A stretch of 64,000 nucleotides of DNA from Paramecium pentaurelia (GCA_905183005.1 CAJJDO010000079.1:165510-229509); one strand, 5' to 3'; shown: positions 1-13,841, counted from the first letter of the stretch. Numbers and translations: made by a program. Notes: generated from the sequence alone by a model not told the origin.

Positions 1-377
1 AAATTATCTAAAAAATTTATGTTTGAAATATAATTATATCTTTTTGTCTCATATCATAATACTCATACAATTTGCAACTATCACTAAATATTTCAGATAC
101 ATATTCAACTTGAAATAATTATGCATATTAGCATTTTGAATATTTCATTTTATTTATAATTGTATTGATTATTCTGAAATAAGAAGTATAATCTAATTGT
201 AAAATGATTAGTTTTTAGAATTCATTTTTGGAATTAGTGTATTAGTGATAAATTATAACTATCTTAGGACAATTTATGAAAATCAATTCAATTATTTATT
301 CATTTAAATAACTTTATATAGATCAGAAGCTGTAAAGATTAGTAACTTAAAAAAAAAATATTAAGGCTAAAATCAGG
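1..377. other. AT-rich intergenic stretch
   Basis: No reading frame of useful length and no RNA gene or repeat array was recognised. It probably holds the upstream region of the following gene. Confidence 0.5.
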
Positions 378-3300
378 ATGAAATATCATATATACATAGT
401 ATATCAATCTTTGTAATACATTTCTCAATATTATTATTTATTTTATAGAATTAGAAATGTTTGCATCAAGAGAACATCATAAAATCATCACTATGTATAG
501 TAATTCTGGATAGTCCAAAATGGAAATGGAGTCTCTACTATTTGTTGATCTTCATATATTTTTGGAGGCCGTCCTAATTTTGGAGGAAATACATAGATAA
601 CAAAGAATTTATTTTTGCTCCCTCATAATACCCTATCATTAAATTTCAAATTCTGGCAGTAAAATTATAATTGATCTTAGTATTGATAATTGAGGAGGTG
701 ATAGGTTGGAAGCATTTTTTGATAATCTCTTAGTTTTCACTGGTAATTACAATTCAGAATGCACTTAATCTAGTATTTGTGGAACTTCTGGTTATTGTTG
801 GGGTGATGGTGTAAATTCAGTAAATATTAATTAATAGGGTGTTTTAACTAAAAATTATTTTGACATTTACATCTTGCTTCGGTAAATTTAAAATTTACAA
901 TAGAGTAATAAAAAGATAATGCTATCAGGAGATTACATTATGTAAGAAAGTTATTTCGATAATCATGATATCATCTGTGTATCCCTTAAATAAACAAGCA
1001 CGTAATCAAACCCCTAAATTATTTAATGTTATATAAATGACAAGTATTATGGTACTTAAAAGTGGATTAAAAATAAATAGGTAAAGACTAAATTAAGTTC
1101 AAAATCTTCTAATTCAGTATTTTCAGAGGCAATATGTAATACATTGGAATTTAAGAGAGATAAATATTTTGTAATATAAGGATTTATTACCAATTAAGAT
1201 AACAGTATAGGCTTATTTGATTGAATGATATTTTGATTAAAAATTTGATTTGAATGACTTTTCTCTTGTGATAATTCTATAAAACTATGAAGATTGTTTA
1301 GATTAAAATAAAGATCCTTTTGATGGATGTTTTTCAGGAAGATATGATTGTGTTCAAGGTTTTAGTAATTGTATTAGAGGTATTTGTATTGAGTGTTAGA
1401 AAGGATGGTTATTTGATATTTAATTATAAATTTGCGAACCTATTTGTGGGGATTAAATGATTATAAATATTGAATAATGTGATGATGGGAATTATCTAGA
1501 ATATGATGGTTGTTTTAATTGCAAATTTTCTTGCCCATTATTTTGTAAGTAATGTGAATTTGGTAAATGTTTGGAATGCCAATCAAATTACAATTTAATT
1601 GATCTCAAATGTGAAAAGATAAATGGAAATTTAGATTAAAAATCATAAGATAATTTCTTAAGTTAAATTTATAATTTTTTTAGATTATGGTCATTATTAT
1701 CATAAATTATTAAAAGATTAATTTGCTAATCCTTTACCAATTCATAATTAAAATTGAAGTTTTTAAACACATGATATATTTGGATATCAATGTGGAATAA
1801 AACTTATAGCAAATTGTTTACATAGTCTAAATGATAGATGTTTTGAATGTGAATCTTTTTATCAACTATCTTGGAATAAAAAAGAATGTATTCCTAAATG
1901 TAATAACGGTATTGTAATTTTATATGAATTTTGTGATGACTAAAACAATATATAATTTGATGGTTGTTATAAATGCTAATCAAGTTGCTAATTAGAATGT
2001 TAATAATTTATAGAATAATAATGCTATATTTGTATTGATGGCTGGTAAATGATAGACAATAGATGCTATCAAATATGTGGAGATGGATAATTGGCTATTT
2101 CTTCTTAAGAATAATGCAATGATGGAAATTATAATCCATATGACTGATGTTATAATTTTAAATTTGAATGTGATCAAAATTGTTTTTCATGTTATACTTC
2201 TAATCTATGTTTATTTTGTGAAATCAATTTTGAAATGGATGAGAATAATAAATGTAAACCAATATGTGGAGACGGAATTATTGAGTAAGGATTAGAAGAT
2301 TGTGAAGATTTTAATGATATTTAATATGATGGTTGCTATTAATGTATGTTTTAATGTGAAATTAATTGTTCTAAATGTCTCAAAGGTATCTGCTAATAAT
2401 GTGTAGACGGATATGAATTATTAGTAGAAGGATGCTAAAAAATATTTATTAAATAAAATGATGATTTAGAAGAATAAGATATTAAAATATAATGTGGTGA
2501 TGGAAATCAATCAAAAACAGAATAATGTGATGATGGAAATAAAGAAGATGGTTGTTCAAGCAAATCTGAAATAGAGGGAAATTGGGATTGTAATTTGGAA
2601 TAACCTAATATTGGTTATCTAATTACTAAATTTTCTTTAATTTATTTAAATCAAACATATGACCATTAATATGTTTAATTGTAGTTTACAAATCAAATGA
2701 AATAGATTTAAAAATTCAATTTTACTTAATCAATCTTAACTGAGATATACAATTTAAGTTAAGATTAATATTAAGTAATTATAAATCCAGTAGTGAATGT
2801 TTATGAAACTTAGTTTACCATGGCAATATTTGAATTTGATATATTAAATTTAGAGTCGATTTCATTTTCACCAAACTTATCAGTTTCATTCAATTCCTCT
2901 TTAATTGATAATAATTATATGGCAGCAGATCTCTCTAAATAAAAAATTTTACTTTAACAACCTAAGTATTAAGTAAAGACTTAATTAATGTTGCAAATAA
3001 ATTTTAAGACCTTGGAAGTGCATTAATGATAGTTTTAGGAGCTATTAGTGTACTACTGTTATTCTTTGGAGATCCATAATAGAGTTTAGAAATTTTTGAC
3101 ACTTTACAATTTTAATCATATTTAAAATTTGTGTAGCCAATAATTTATCTTTTTTTATCTAATTTCTATTTCAAGTATAAATGTAGTTTACCCTTAAAAT
3201 CTATAATTATATTTTAATTCAACTGATATTGTAACAGTTAATCATAATCTAATAACCTTTAAAGTAAAAGATGTTTTTGATACTGTAGTTTAAGATAATT

Positions 3301-4170
3301 TTATTTAAAGCTTAGGTAAACTTTAAGAATACATCCTAAATTAGTTTAATTGTTTCCTTTTATATAAATTAGTTATTTTATCCAAGATTCTTCAATAATT
3401 ATTTTTTTTTTTTACATCTAAATTTTTTTATTTTATTAGCTCAAGTAAATCCAAAATTTTAGAAAAGTTAGGAATTAAATTTTATAAATTAAATAAAAAA
3501 ATTATCAATCTAAGAAAGCTATATACTATAAAAAGATTTAAGCAGCTATTTTATGTGAACTCTTGGGATTTACTTTTTAAAGTTCTTCTATTTATAATAT
3601 CTAATACTCAACAAGGTTATCGATCTATTATATCTTATTGTATTTGTTTTTTAGTTTTAATTGTGCTCATATTATTATTATGTTAGCATCTGAAAGGATT
3701 AAATAACAATCTTGATTTTTCTATACTCAGAAATGAATAGCATGAAGGTATTTGCTAATTCAAAAACTAATATTCATCTTAATATTAATTGATATATAAG
3801 AAAGTGATATATTTTAATGTACTATGATAACTTTGCTCATTTTTGTATATATCGGATTCCTATTCATGATATAATAAAATATTCCAAAGATAGAATTAAT
3901 TTGGTTAATTTGGATGGAAGCTCTAGTAATGTTTTTACAATGACAAGTTTAGTCTATTGTTCTGATTTTTAAAACTATTTGACAAATGATTTAAAAATTC
4001 TAATAGGTTTTGGTTAAATTAGACTTTTGATTCTTGGTTTGTTAGGTCCACTAATTATACTTGGAAATAAACTATAAAGAGACATTTAATAATATTATCA
4101 AAGGAAATAACAGAATCATGTAATAATATTTGATGTTTACAAAATTTTAAACTTTGATAAAATCAAATGA
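378..4170 (+). pseudogene. Cysteine-rich DUF4215-type multi-pass membrane protein, broken
   Basis: Large ciliate surface or membrane protein family. With TAA/TAG as Gln, the N-terminal part (about 480-860) gives an extracellular domain with FGG motifs. Positions 1320-2620 give repeated Cys-rich modules of the type CGDG...EQCDDGN...DGC (DUF4215-like). Positions 3020-4120 give several hydrophobic segments, including a stretch with the family motif FGDPQQSLEIFDTLQ. A 22-nt intron fits at 659-680. The frame is damaged. TGA appears at 546-548. At 691-693 TGA sits where the family has Trp (DN-stop-GGD). More TGAs occur near 1230 and 1755, and frame changes occur near the T7 run at about 1675 and the A6 run at about 2940. 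It is either a pseudogene or a gene with several sequence errors. The family assignment is firmer than the functional state. The role is unknown; membrane-anchored and surface-exposed is inferred. Confidence 0.7.
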
Positions 4171-4504
4171 TAATCATTAGGATTAACCCAATATTATCAA
4201 CTAGGATTATATATTTAAATAAATAATATTATTTTTATTAAATTTTTATTTAGAAAAATAGAAATCAATCTTTTAAGTTATACAAAACATATAAGATAAA
4301 CAATCATCTGTATTTTAGAATTCAAACTTTTCCTTTTAGATATTATTTCTAAATTAAGTAATAATTTATAAGTCAATATCGAAGATTTCCTTTAAAATAT
4401 ATTTTGATAGAGATATTACATAATCTTATAGCTTGTTTATTATCATTATAGAATTTTAATCAATTAATCTTATATTAATTATTTCTTTTTAAATACATAA
4501 TTGA
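4171..4504. other. AT-rich spacer
   Basis: Nothing coding was recognised between the end of the Cys-rich gene and the GC-rich island. Confidence 0.45.
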
Positions 4505-4800
4505 ACGCCAAAAACTGGAATTCTGGTCATCAAATAATTGGAAACCTATACCTACTTAGATATAGAGCTGTAAGGCAGAATCTGGAAGCCCTGGGCTAGT
4601 CGAGGAAGAGCCAGTAGTTGCTTAAGATCTCTCTCCCATTTTGGAACTTATTAAAGACCACACATTGTTGTGGAATTCTAGGGATAATTTGGTCTTTATG
4701 ACCAAAACAAGGAGGAATTGATTAGAATTATATCTAATAGCTTATGCCAGTCTCATGAATAACAAGATACGAAATCCAGAGAGAAATTGAATACCATATT
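4505..4800 (+). ncRNA. Candidate structured RNA (GC-rich, hairpin-rich island)
   Basis: This 300-bp stretch has clearly more G+C than its surroundings and several simple hairpins. CCACA/TGTGG with a 6-nt loop lies at about 4660-4675. TTTGGTC/GACCAAA with a 5-nt loop lies at about 4690-4710. AGCC/GGCT lies at about 4588-4600. It does not match the SRP, RNase P, U-snRNA or telomerase RNA motifs I know. One plus frame is open for about 240 nt but looks like no known family. Strand and boundaries are guesses. It could also be a horizontally acquired or repeat-derived piece. Confidence 0.3.
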
Positions 4801-4849
4801 GTTATGTTGTAAGTAAATTGATATTTCAAAAATATGTATGTTAATACTG

Positions 4850-6600
4850 TCAAAAAAATCCATATATTAATCATAATTTAGAATTAATATAATAGAAAAA
4901 CTCTTGAATTAGTTTTTCTTTTACTTATTTCATCTAAAAATCCTTCAGTTAAGAATCATCAAAAAACTAGAATTTCATAAATCTTTTGCCATAACAACTG
5001 GATGTCTGAATCTATTTAGCCATTTTATATTTGGGCTTCTAACTGATTAGATAGAGCTAAAAAATATGTTTCTTTTTTTATATTTTATAAAACATCCTCA
5101 ATTTATCTTAGTAATATTTTAATGATCCTTTATCTCACTATAATTTCCTTACTTTAGTATTCATAAATTATTGAAAATTCCAGATTTCTTTTACTAATTA
5201 ATAACCTACATTTTGATGTACTTTGATAAGCACATGGAGTAAATCTGGCATATTTCTATATTTTGTCTTTAAAACGCTGACATCTGTATATGCCAAAACT
5301 AATCAATCTTATAGTCTATTATGTATTTCACTTCTTTCAGAAAGTAATAATGATATAAATGTTCAATAAAAATTGTGATTTTGGTGACCCATTAAATATC
5401 ATCATATTAAAATTCTCCATTTTAATTCTTTTAATCCATTCCAAGATCATAAAAATGTTCAGTTGTGTGCCCAGTCCTCTAATGAATTAAAAGTAATTTT
5501 TTAATATAACTAAAGATTTTATAAATTGTTGTGAAACACCATTATATGAGATTGCTTTATCTATTGCCATTTGGCTTTTTGATTCTTAGATAAATGCAAT
5601 AGTTAAAATAATCAGGGTAGGTATCTGTATTGGCGAATATTAGAATCTGTATCTTATAGTGTTATGCAATTATGTTAGCAAAGATCTCTAGATCTGAGAC
5701 TGTTCATTCCATCTTAATTCATTAAGCAGCTGCATATACCATCAAGGCTCTTTTAATTCCTCGACAATCTAAAGAATTCATAGCAAATAATACTTCGAAC
5801 TATCAAAAATATCTAAAGATTTAAATCAGTAACTAAAGAAACTATTTAAATCTTTAGCCTTAGTTTTATTAAATTTTGTGTTTTCATTTTCTCTAATCCT
5901 TACGTACTTATAACCTATGTTGCATTTCTTAATTATTATGGAAATAGAAATTAATAATATATTCCATTCTTTCTGGAATTTTCTGTCATTCTTTTAATAA
6001 ATGGGATCTGAAAGAGGAAGCACTTTATAAGGTCCACAATCACATTTTCACAGTAGATTGCCCTATTATTCTTAAACATCTTCTTCAATATTTAATAATT
6101 CTAATTTAACAACATTCATAAGCTTTGGAGCTCCTATAAGAGTTAGTTCATCTTCTCATGCCTCCAAGCTTATATTTCTCTCTGGTTGTGCTGATTTTCT
6201 CTATTTTCTCATTTTCATACTATCCTATATATTCGTTATTATCTTTCTGATATTTCTAAGTTGCACTCTAAGCTGATATTTTTTTAAAGATAGAATAAAA
6301 ATTACATCTGTGAAATTCTTACCTTTTTCGTGATGTCTTTTATTTCAGTAATTGTTCTAGTATTCTTTGACTCGCTTTGTGATGATCCATCCTTTCTCTT
6401 CTTCTTCGAAGTCTCAGCAACTATATTTCTATTAATAGGTCCTTTTCAGTCTCTTACCTCAATTAAAAATTGTTATGCTGTCAAGTCACACATATTATCA
6501 TTACTCATCTCTTTCTGTTATCTATCTTTCTTTAGTCCTTGTTAGTATTCACTTCATTTTCCTCTATCATGGATTTTTGAAAATAATTAATATTTCCTAA
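4850..6600 (-). pseudogene. Unresolved minus-strand coding remnant
   Basis: Several stretches on the minus strand read as protein-like sequence in different frames. One begins at a Met near 6510; others lie around 6050-6180, 5600-5780 and 5190-5300. They are separated by TGA codons and frame changes that I could not explain with GT...AG introns. One piece (about 5640-5780) has a pattern like an alpha/beta segment of a vWA-type domain, but this is weak. On the plus strand, 6001-6270 is also open and ends in hydrophobic sequence; it may be an antisense shadow. I do not recognise the gene. Confidence 0.3.
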
Positions 6601-7876
6601 TTTAAAAGAGCTGCTTTGATTTTTGTGCCAGTTTATATTTAACTCTTTAAACATACCTTACTTAATAATTCTTTGAATTTTTCTATTTAAAAACTAAATT
6701 GGCTATTAAACATTTTACTTCAATTCATCTTTTTTATTATAATTATAAATTTTGTAATTTTAGTTATTGTCTCTTTTTTTTAATAATATTATTTTGAATG
6801 TAACAAATCATGATCTATTTTAAAAAACCATTGTAATTCTTGGTATTGAGAATCAAAATTTTATGATTCAACATTACACTACTTAGTTTAGTTTTCTATT
6901 AACATATCCTTTTATTTGTAATTACTACTCTACTTACTTTTTCTTTTCATTTCAAATTAAATTATGCATTATTAATAATCCAAAATGAGAAATTTGTTTT
7001 CATTAATATTTCACAACAAAAATTTTAATTTTTCAATTATTATATTTATTTATTGCTTTTTTATGTGAAGAACTTCCTCTATTTTCTAATTAGTTCTTCA
7101 TTTCCATCTACTCTAGTTCTCATATTTGTAAAAATTACCTTATTAAATTTAAATTCATTATATTTCTATTTGTTAGCTATTCACATATTTTGGTAAAAAT
7201 TAAAATATTATTATAAAAATAAATCGATTTCAAAATTTATATTAATTTCATAGATCGTTGTTGTAATTATTTTAGTTATGCTTAGTAGTTTAAGTAATTG
7301 GATCTACTTAAATAACTTATTCTTAGAAATTTATTATGATTAATCTCTTTTCTGTATTAGTTAGACAATATTTAAGTTTAAAAGTTTACTTTTAACTGCA
7401 ATAAAATAATTATATTATTTTCAACATAATTTCCTTTTTTTACAATCAAAATCGTAAATCCTTTTTAAATGAAACAAATTAATTTTTTGATCTTTTTAAA
7501 AAGTTGAATGATAAATGATTAAATTTATTTATAAACTGTAAAACTTTAAAAAATTTAAACTGAATAATAAACTTTTTATTCAATAGTAGTAAAATATTTT
7601 TATAAAATGTATTAAGCATAAATTATGATGTTCAAAATACTATATTCTATAGAAATTGAGATGTAGTAAATAGTTTTAATGTTTATTATTTAACATATTA
7701 TTGTATTTTTATTAGAAATATCAAACATATTTAAGAATAGTCTAATATTTATAATTGAATTATTTTCATATAAACAAAAACAATAATAAAGGATTTCAAA
7801 TAAATGTTTATTAATAATAAAATTATTAAATATCCTAGAATAAGTTGTTTAAAATGTGTTAGATAAAATAAAATAA
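6601..7876. other. AT-rich intergenic stretch
   Basis: About 1.3 kb of low-complexity AT-rich sequence. No convincing frame under the ciliate code, no tRNA-like element and no tandem array was seen. Confidence 0.45.
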
Positions 7877-10276
7877 TCAAAACTCTTAAAGCTTTCTTAC
7901 TGTAATCTTATTAAATTGTCCATCCCATATAATAAGGAATTCCCCATCTGATGTCAATGTTCCTTAAAGTCCACAACAATTACTAACATTTTCGAATGTT
8001 TATTCTGCTATATATTCATCATACTTATCTTTTCTAATAATATTAATATATCGACCATTTTTTGTCATTATAATAGATTATGAGTTTATGTACATTAGAG
8101 GGAATAAAGAAGTACATTCTACTTCACTTTAAATTTTTATTTATTGTTTAAAGACATACTAAGTTTTATATGACCTATGTTATTTGAAGAGATAAAGCTA
8201 ATCTATACCAGAAGGTTAGTATGCAAACATAGTTTCATTTATGAATAGTAAACCTGAACCCATGTAATCTACATTAATTTCATTTACTATGGCCCAAGTT
8301 TTATAATCATATTATAGTTAGATAATCAATATCTTTAATTCTTACTCTGCACAAGATATTAATTAATCTTCAGCTTTATTTAAACTAATACTTCTTACAC
8401 TATTTTGGTGTGCACTTAAAATCTATTGGCACTACCACACACTTTCTTTTACCCAAAACCTTATTGTTTTATCTTAGCTGCCTGATATTATTAGATTTTC
8501 TTAATGATTCATTATGAGACATTAAACTTATCCTTGATGACCTATCAATTTCTATGTACTATACCATTTATTATCTAAATCTTCCTCCCAAATAATTATG
8601 GATTTATCATTGCTCCCAGATAGAAATGATGAGGATTATTTCATAAAATAAAGACATTTAACATTAAAAGTATGTTCTTATAAAACCTAAATTAATTTTA
8701 ATGTTCCATCATTAAAAGAAAAAACTTTTATTTCTCCCCTATATTATCCCAAAACTAAAATAGAAGATTAGGAATTAATTGCTACTGATAGAGTTGATAA
8801 ATTTTCATCTATTTGATTTATTATCTAATATTATAATGATTTTTATGATCTTTTGACCCAATTTTATCTAAAACTGGATTTCATTTTAGAAATGGTTTTT
8901 TTTAAGGGAGAATCTTGATTAATAAATTCAAGTTCAAAAGAATCTCGATTAGATTCAAAATTAAATTCTCTTTTAATTGTTGGGGAATTTTCTGTTAGAA
9001 CCTTTTCATTACGAGTTGTTGCAGGACCAAGAAATGAATTATTTTTTGGCCTTCTAATTTAATAGATATTTTTGTTTTAGAGATCAAGAATATTTTCTTT
9101 AGGATTTGTATTCTATATCTCAGAAAGTGATACATTAATTAGATTTAAAATTTTTTATAAAATAGTAACTATTGTATTTTTCTAGAATTGTTCTTTATGT
9201 TTGAATTCATTTCTTACATTTAATTTAATAATTTAATCTCTATTTTTTTGACTTATTTAATCTGCTATAATTATTATTTCATCCTTTGAAATAGTCTGCC
9301 AATCCTTCTATAATAATGTAAATGGTTTGTATAATGAATCATATATATTAAATTAAAGTGATTTTTGATGTAATTAAATTAATCCATCAATTTGGGTATT
9401 TATTTCAATCTTAAGTTCTTTTATTATTTTCATAATTTAATTATTAATTTTTTATTAAAAATTTAAATAAATCTAAACTTATTTTTTGGTATCTTATTCA
9501 TATTTTTGCCATAATATTTATAAATCTTCTACATTAGTAAATTATATATTATATTTTGGAACACATTTTCTACATGCCAATCTATTAGGAATTGTTTATT
9601 AATATCCCAAATCTATAAACATAATGTCTTCTAAATGTTGATCACATTTCCAATTAACTTTTTGTTATTATTCATTTTCATTATTTACTTATTCCAAATA
9701 ACACAACTATTCCAATTCTAAATTTTAATCACCAAAATCAATTTTTTATATTTTTTCTTCAAATAATTACTTTAACTAAAATACTTCAAAAGCATTTATT
9801 TATTTTATTAAATAATCTTAAACACCTTTGCAATCAATAATCTCTTTTTTTAATTAAGACTTTATTTTATCTGGACGATTCAAATCATGTACTGTTATTT
9901 GGTTTATTTTTTTTTTGTATTATAAATTAGCCTCTTATAATAGACTGATTTAATTAATTATATTTTATTAACATTTTTCTATTTAATGACAAAATTTCCC
10001 TTATTATTGATGTAAAAAATTATGCAAATCTTTCAACACAGTAATATTTTAATATGTTTTAGTATCTCTATTCTAAGTTAATTATACTATAAAATTTTAT
10101 AGTTAACTTTTGATATTATCTATCATTTTTAGATTTCTATTTTTCTCCTATTCAGCAACACATAAATTGCAAAGGGCCCTTTTTGATAAATCTGATTATT
10201 CTTTATCTATGTAAACTATTTTTTCTCTATGAATCTAACATATTTCGAAATCATATTAATTCACATTTTGAATCAT
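7877..10276 (-). CDS. WD40-repeat protein with N-terminal Cys/His zinc-binding region
   Basis: The frame is open for exactly 800 codons (799 aa) with TAA/TAG as Gln, no intron and a TGA stop at 7877-7879. The N-terminal 60 residues carry spaced Cys/His pairs (EICQIHR...LCNLC), followed by a long charged, coiled-coil-like stretch with a second Cys cluster (CDQH, CRKC). The C-terminal third is a WD40 propeller, with blades ending in SGSNDKSIIIW, SGSQDKTIRFW and similar. Such proteins are scaffolds; no catalytic motif is present. Paralogous in architecture to the gene at 14335-15741. The partner and pathway are unknown. Confidence 0.85.
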
Positions 10277-11098
10277 TTTAAACCTATTTAGAAAAATAAT
10301 TTTTGATTTAATTATTTTATATAGAATATGATATTTTAACTCTTTATATTATTATAATATCAAATAATTACATGTTTTAAGTCAAACATCATATTTTAAA
10401 GAATTAAAATATAATTTAATATATATTCTATTTGATTACTCAAATGTCTGTCATATTATTTGATCTCAATTTTTGTTTATTGATGATTGATTAATTTATT
10501 AATATCTTTTTCCAGATTATATGATTATTATTAATTATTATTATTAACTAAAAAATTGCTTACGTGAAATCTATATAATATTTTTAATTAACTAAAATTA
10601 ACTAAATTTTATTATTCAATATGCTAATATCATCAAATGATGACTAAAACGTTATGAAATTAATGATCAAATAAGAAATTATATCTTATTTATCATTTTA
10701 TCATACTCTTATCAATAATATTCATTTTTATATAGTCAATTAATAATTTAATTTGAATATTATTTTGAGTCATTATGTCATATTTTTCTAAAGTTCCATA
10801 TTATCTATTTCAATTAAATACTAAGTATTTTCATTCGCAATAAACTTTGGATTACTATTCAATAATTAAGAAAAGAGACTTTATTCCTTCCAAATTTTAG
10901 ATATTAGATATATTAGAGATCTTGGAAATTTATTTCAAAACTATGATTGTTTGACCAATTTCTTCTTTCCATGAGTATTTGAATTGAAATTTTACTTTAT
11001 TTATTTCTTATGTTTATGCTCATTATTATTATGAAATCAAGTTTTCTAAAATAACAACTATCAGAATATATAAATTATATAATACTTTAAAATAAATC
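10277..11098. other. AT-rich divergent intergenic region
   Basis: It lies between divergently transcribed genes (WD40 on minus, repeat protein on plus) and so probably holds both promoters. No motif could be assigned. Confidence 0.5.
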
Positions 11099-13080
11099 AT
11101 GAATATATAAAATGATTAAGTTTAGACTAATGAATCTTTTGTTGAAGAAAATGAAACAAGATATCAGGATTATTTTGATTAATTCGAATAATCTGTAATA
11201 AAAAAAAAATTAAAAATCGTTTTGATAAAAAATAAAGAAGTCTAATTAATGACTTTAGATGGAGAGATAGTAAGATAGTAATGACCTTTATCTTCAACAT
11301 TTAGTGATATTCTCTCAAAATATTGTAATGAAAACCCAGAAATACCCTTTAATCTAGAACAACTTACACATTTATAATGGGAAGGAAAGTATAAAGATCT
11401 GAAAAAATTTGGAAAGTGGACAGCAACATGGAAAAATGATATTTATTTAATGTAGGTTGTTAGTATGAAAAGGGAATGAAATAAGGCTAATGGAAAGAAT
11501 TATTTAAAAATTACTATGAGTATTAGTTATTTTTATATTTTAAGCAAAGCCTAAATCTATGAAGTAGGAGAATATATTAATAACTTGAGAACAGGGATAT
11601 GGAGTGTCATTTATGAAAATAAACTGATGTATTTTATAATAGATATTCAAAGTGGGGGAGGATTATATAATGAATAAGGTCAGAAAAGCGGTTAATGGAT
11701 TGATTTATGCGATTATTTCCAATTGTATATAGTTTTAATATGGATATATAATTAGTGACAACTAAATTGGTATATGGGATATTAATAGAATAAGATTAGC
11801 TATCTTCCTTAATCTTAATGGATGTAAAAATAAAGGTAATCAGTCTTTAGAATTAATTTAAATGATAAATAAAAAAAGCAATTTTTAGGGGTTAAGAGAT
11901 ATATGACCAAAAAGGTCGAAAGAATGGAAAATGGGTTGAGTTATGTGATCATTTTAGAAGGTTTAAATTATAACAACTTAATATTTAGAGAAACCTAAAT
12001 CATATACTGTGGTGAATATAAAAATGGTAGAAAATATGGTATTTGGGATATTCTTCATTAGAGATATAGTAATAGGCCATTTTAATTGATGTAAATATAT
12101 TATAATTAAATAATCATAGTGGATTTGGTACATATAATGTCTCAGGGTTGAAAAATGGAAAATGGGTTGAGTAGAGCGAAAATTTTTAAAGGTTTTAAAA
12201 ATAGTTTTATAATAATATTTAGGTAATTTATGAAGGTCCGTATAACAATAGAAAAAAAAGTTGGGAAATGGGATATTAAATTAAAGAATGATTATATTTT
12301 TGAAAAAGTGTATAAATATATTTTTGATAGCAATTCTTAGTGGTTTTGGATCTTATGATGAATAAGGACTTAAAAATGGCATTTGGCTAGAATTAAGTGA
12401 TAATTATTGGAAGTTTTAATAATCTCTTATAATAATAGATTTAAAAGAGAGGTCACTTATTATGGAAAATATTAAAAAGATAAAAAAATTGGAAAATGGG
12501 AAATCTCCTTCAAAAATTGTAATAATCCTTTTGAAATGATGTAAGGAATATATTATATAGATAATTATGTTAGAGGTGGTGGATTATATAGTGATTCAGG
12601 TGTGAAAAATGGTTATTGGATAGAAAAGTATGAAAGTTTTTGGAGGTTTTATTTTAATTATTAAAATTAGTTGGAATGAGGTCATTTATCAAGGTTTATT
12701 TTAAAATGGAAAATAGATTGGTAGATGGGATCTATAATTTAGATCTTCTATAAAAAATGAGTTTCATAATAATTATATATTCTTATTAAACAATAATAAT
12801 AAGAATGACATTCTGTATGTTTTTTTTATTTGTGTAAATTTTTGAGTGGTGGCGGAACTTATGATGACTAAAATTTGAAGAATGGTAGTTGGGTTGATTA
12901 ATTCGAAAGATTCTATATGTGTTATTTTTGAATTAATTCATTAGGAACTAAGGTTATAAAGTACTGTATTGTCATGGTAAAAAGATTGGATTAATGTAAG
13001 AAATAAGTTAATGTAATTACTAAGAAAGTTTGAAAATGTAACATATAAAAATTAATAATTAGAGAACAAAAAATATTTGA
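11099..13080 (+). CDS. MORN-like Gly-rich repeat protein
   Basis: The protein is built of 40-50-residue repeats with the pattern GGG-x-Y-D-x-x-G-x-K-N-G-x-W...Y-x-G-x-Y-x-x-G-x-K-x-G-x-W, a MORN-related ciliate family. At least six repeats can be read. Many 19-35-nt introns are needed. Examples are a 27-nt intron near 11277, a 28-nt intron after FRR near 11960, and introns in the codon just before the GG motif of successive repeats (phase 2). At the A8 run near 12250 one extra A breaks the frame, and smaller indels are needed near 11450 and 11730. The C-terminus (TGA at 13078-13080) lies inside the duplicated 1,070-bp segment. Membrane or cytoskeleton association is typical of MORN proteins but is not shown here. 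Confidence 0.65.
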
Positions 13081-13840
13081 TTGATGATAATATAGATTAT
13101 TAGCTATTTTTTTATTTCTAATTTTTATGTGTTATTATAACTGAATTAATAGAATCATTTTAGTATATATGTATGATGAAGAAAGAAAATATATTTAATT
13201 TATTGCTGGATATTTTAGATTTTCTTTTTATTAATTGTTAATAATTTCTTAATATATTAAATGTCATTAAATGCATTGTCTTATTTATATCTATTTTGAA
13301 ATCCAATCCCATGTGCATAAGTATTGACCATCATTTGACATATTACCAAATATCTTTCTTGTACTAAAATCAATAACATCTATTAGTTAAAATTCTTCAT
13401 CAGGTGATATTTTAATTAGATTAACTTTTGATCCATTTTTATTTAGAATAATATTTTTTGATTTTATAAATTTCTATGGGAATAAATTACTGCAATTTTC
13501 ACCATTTTATACTTAAACATTTTTTGTAAGATGATATTAACCAGCTTATTAATTGAATTTATAGACACTTAAATCTAATGAATTTTCAGATTAAAAAACA
13601 AAAGTAAAATTATTAATAAAACACAATCTAAACCCTAATTTTTCTACATTAATTGTTTAAAGTATTATCCAATTTGAGTTTTTAAATTCAAATATTTTAA
13701 TTGTACTATCACATGAACATGATATCAATTAATCTTCAGTCTCATTTAAACTTAAACTACAAACAGTGCTTAAATGAGCAGTTATAGTTTAACAACACTT
13801 CCATTATTCATCTTTATTCCAAAACTAGATAGTTTTATCT
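12771..13840. repeat. 1,070-bp perfect direct repeat, copy 1
   Basis: Identical as far as I can read to 13842-14911. It covers the 3' end of the MORN-like gene and the 3' half of the WD40 gene. Copy 1 ends exactly at the single N. Most likely an unmerged contig overlap. Confidence 0.9.
13264..13840 (-). pseudogene. Truncated duplicate of the WD40 gene (3' part only)
   Basis: This is the same sequence as the C-terminal half of the gene at 14335-15741, with the same TGA stop (13264-13266). It is cut by the N at 13841, so it has no start. Probably an assembly duplicate rather than a real gene fragment. Confidence 0.85.
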
Positions 13841-13841
13841 N
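13841..13841. other. Single undetermined base marking an assembly join
   Basis: The only N in the window. It sits exactly between the two copies of the 1,070-bp direct repeat. Confidence 0.95.

Noticed and set aside
1992..2295. Short standard-code frames on both strands inside the Cys-rich gene
   Set aside because: They are shadows: the ciliate-code plus frame through the same bases gives the Cys-rich repeats.
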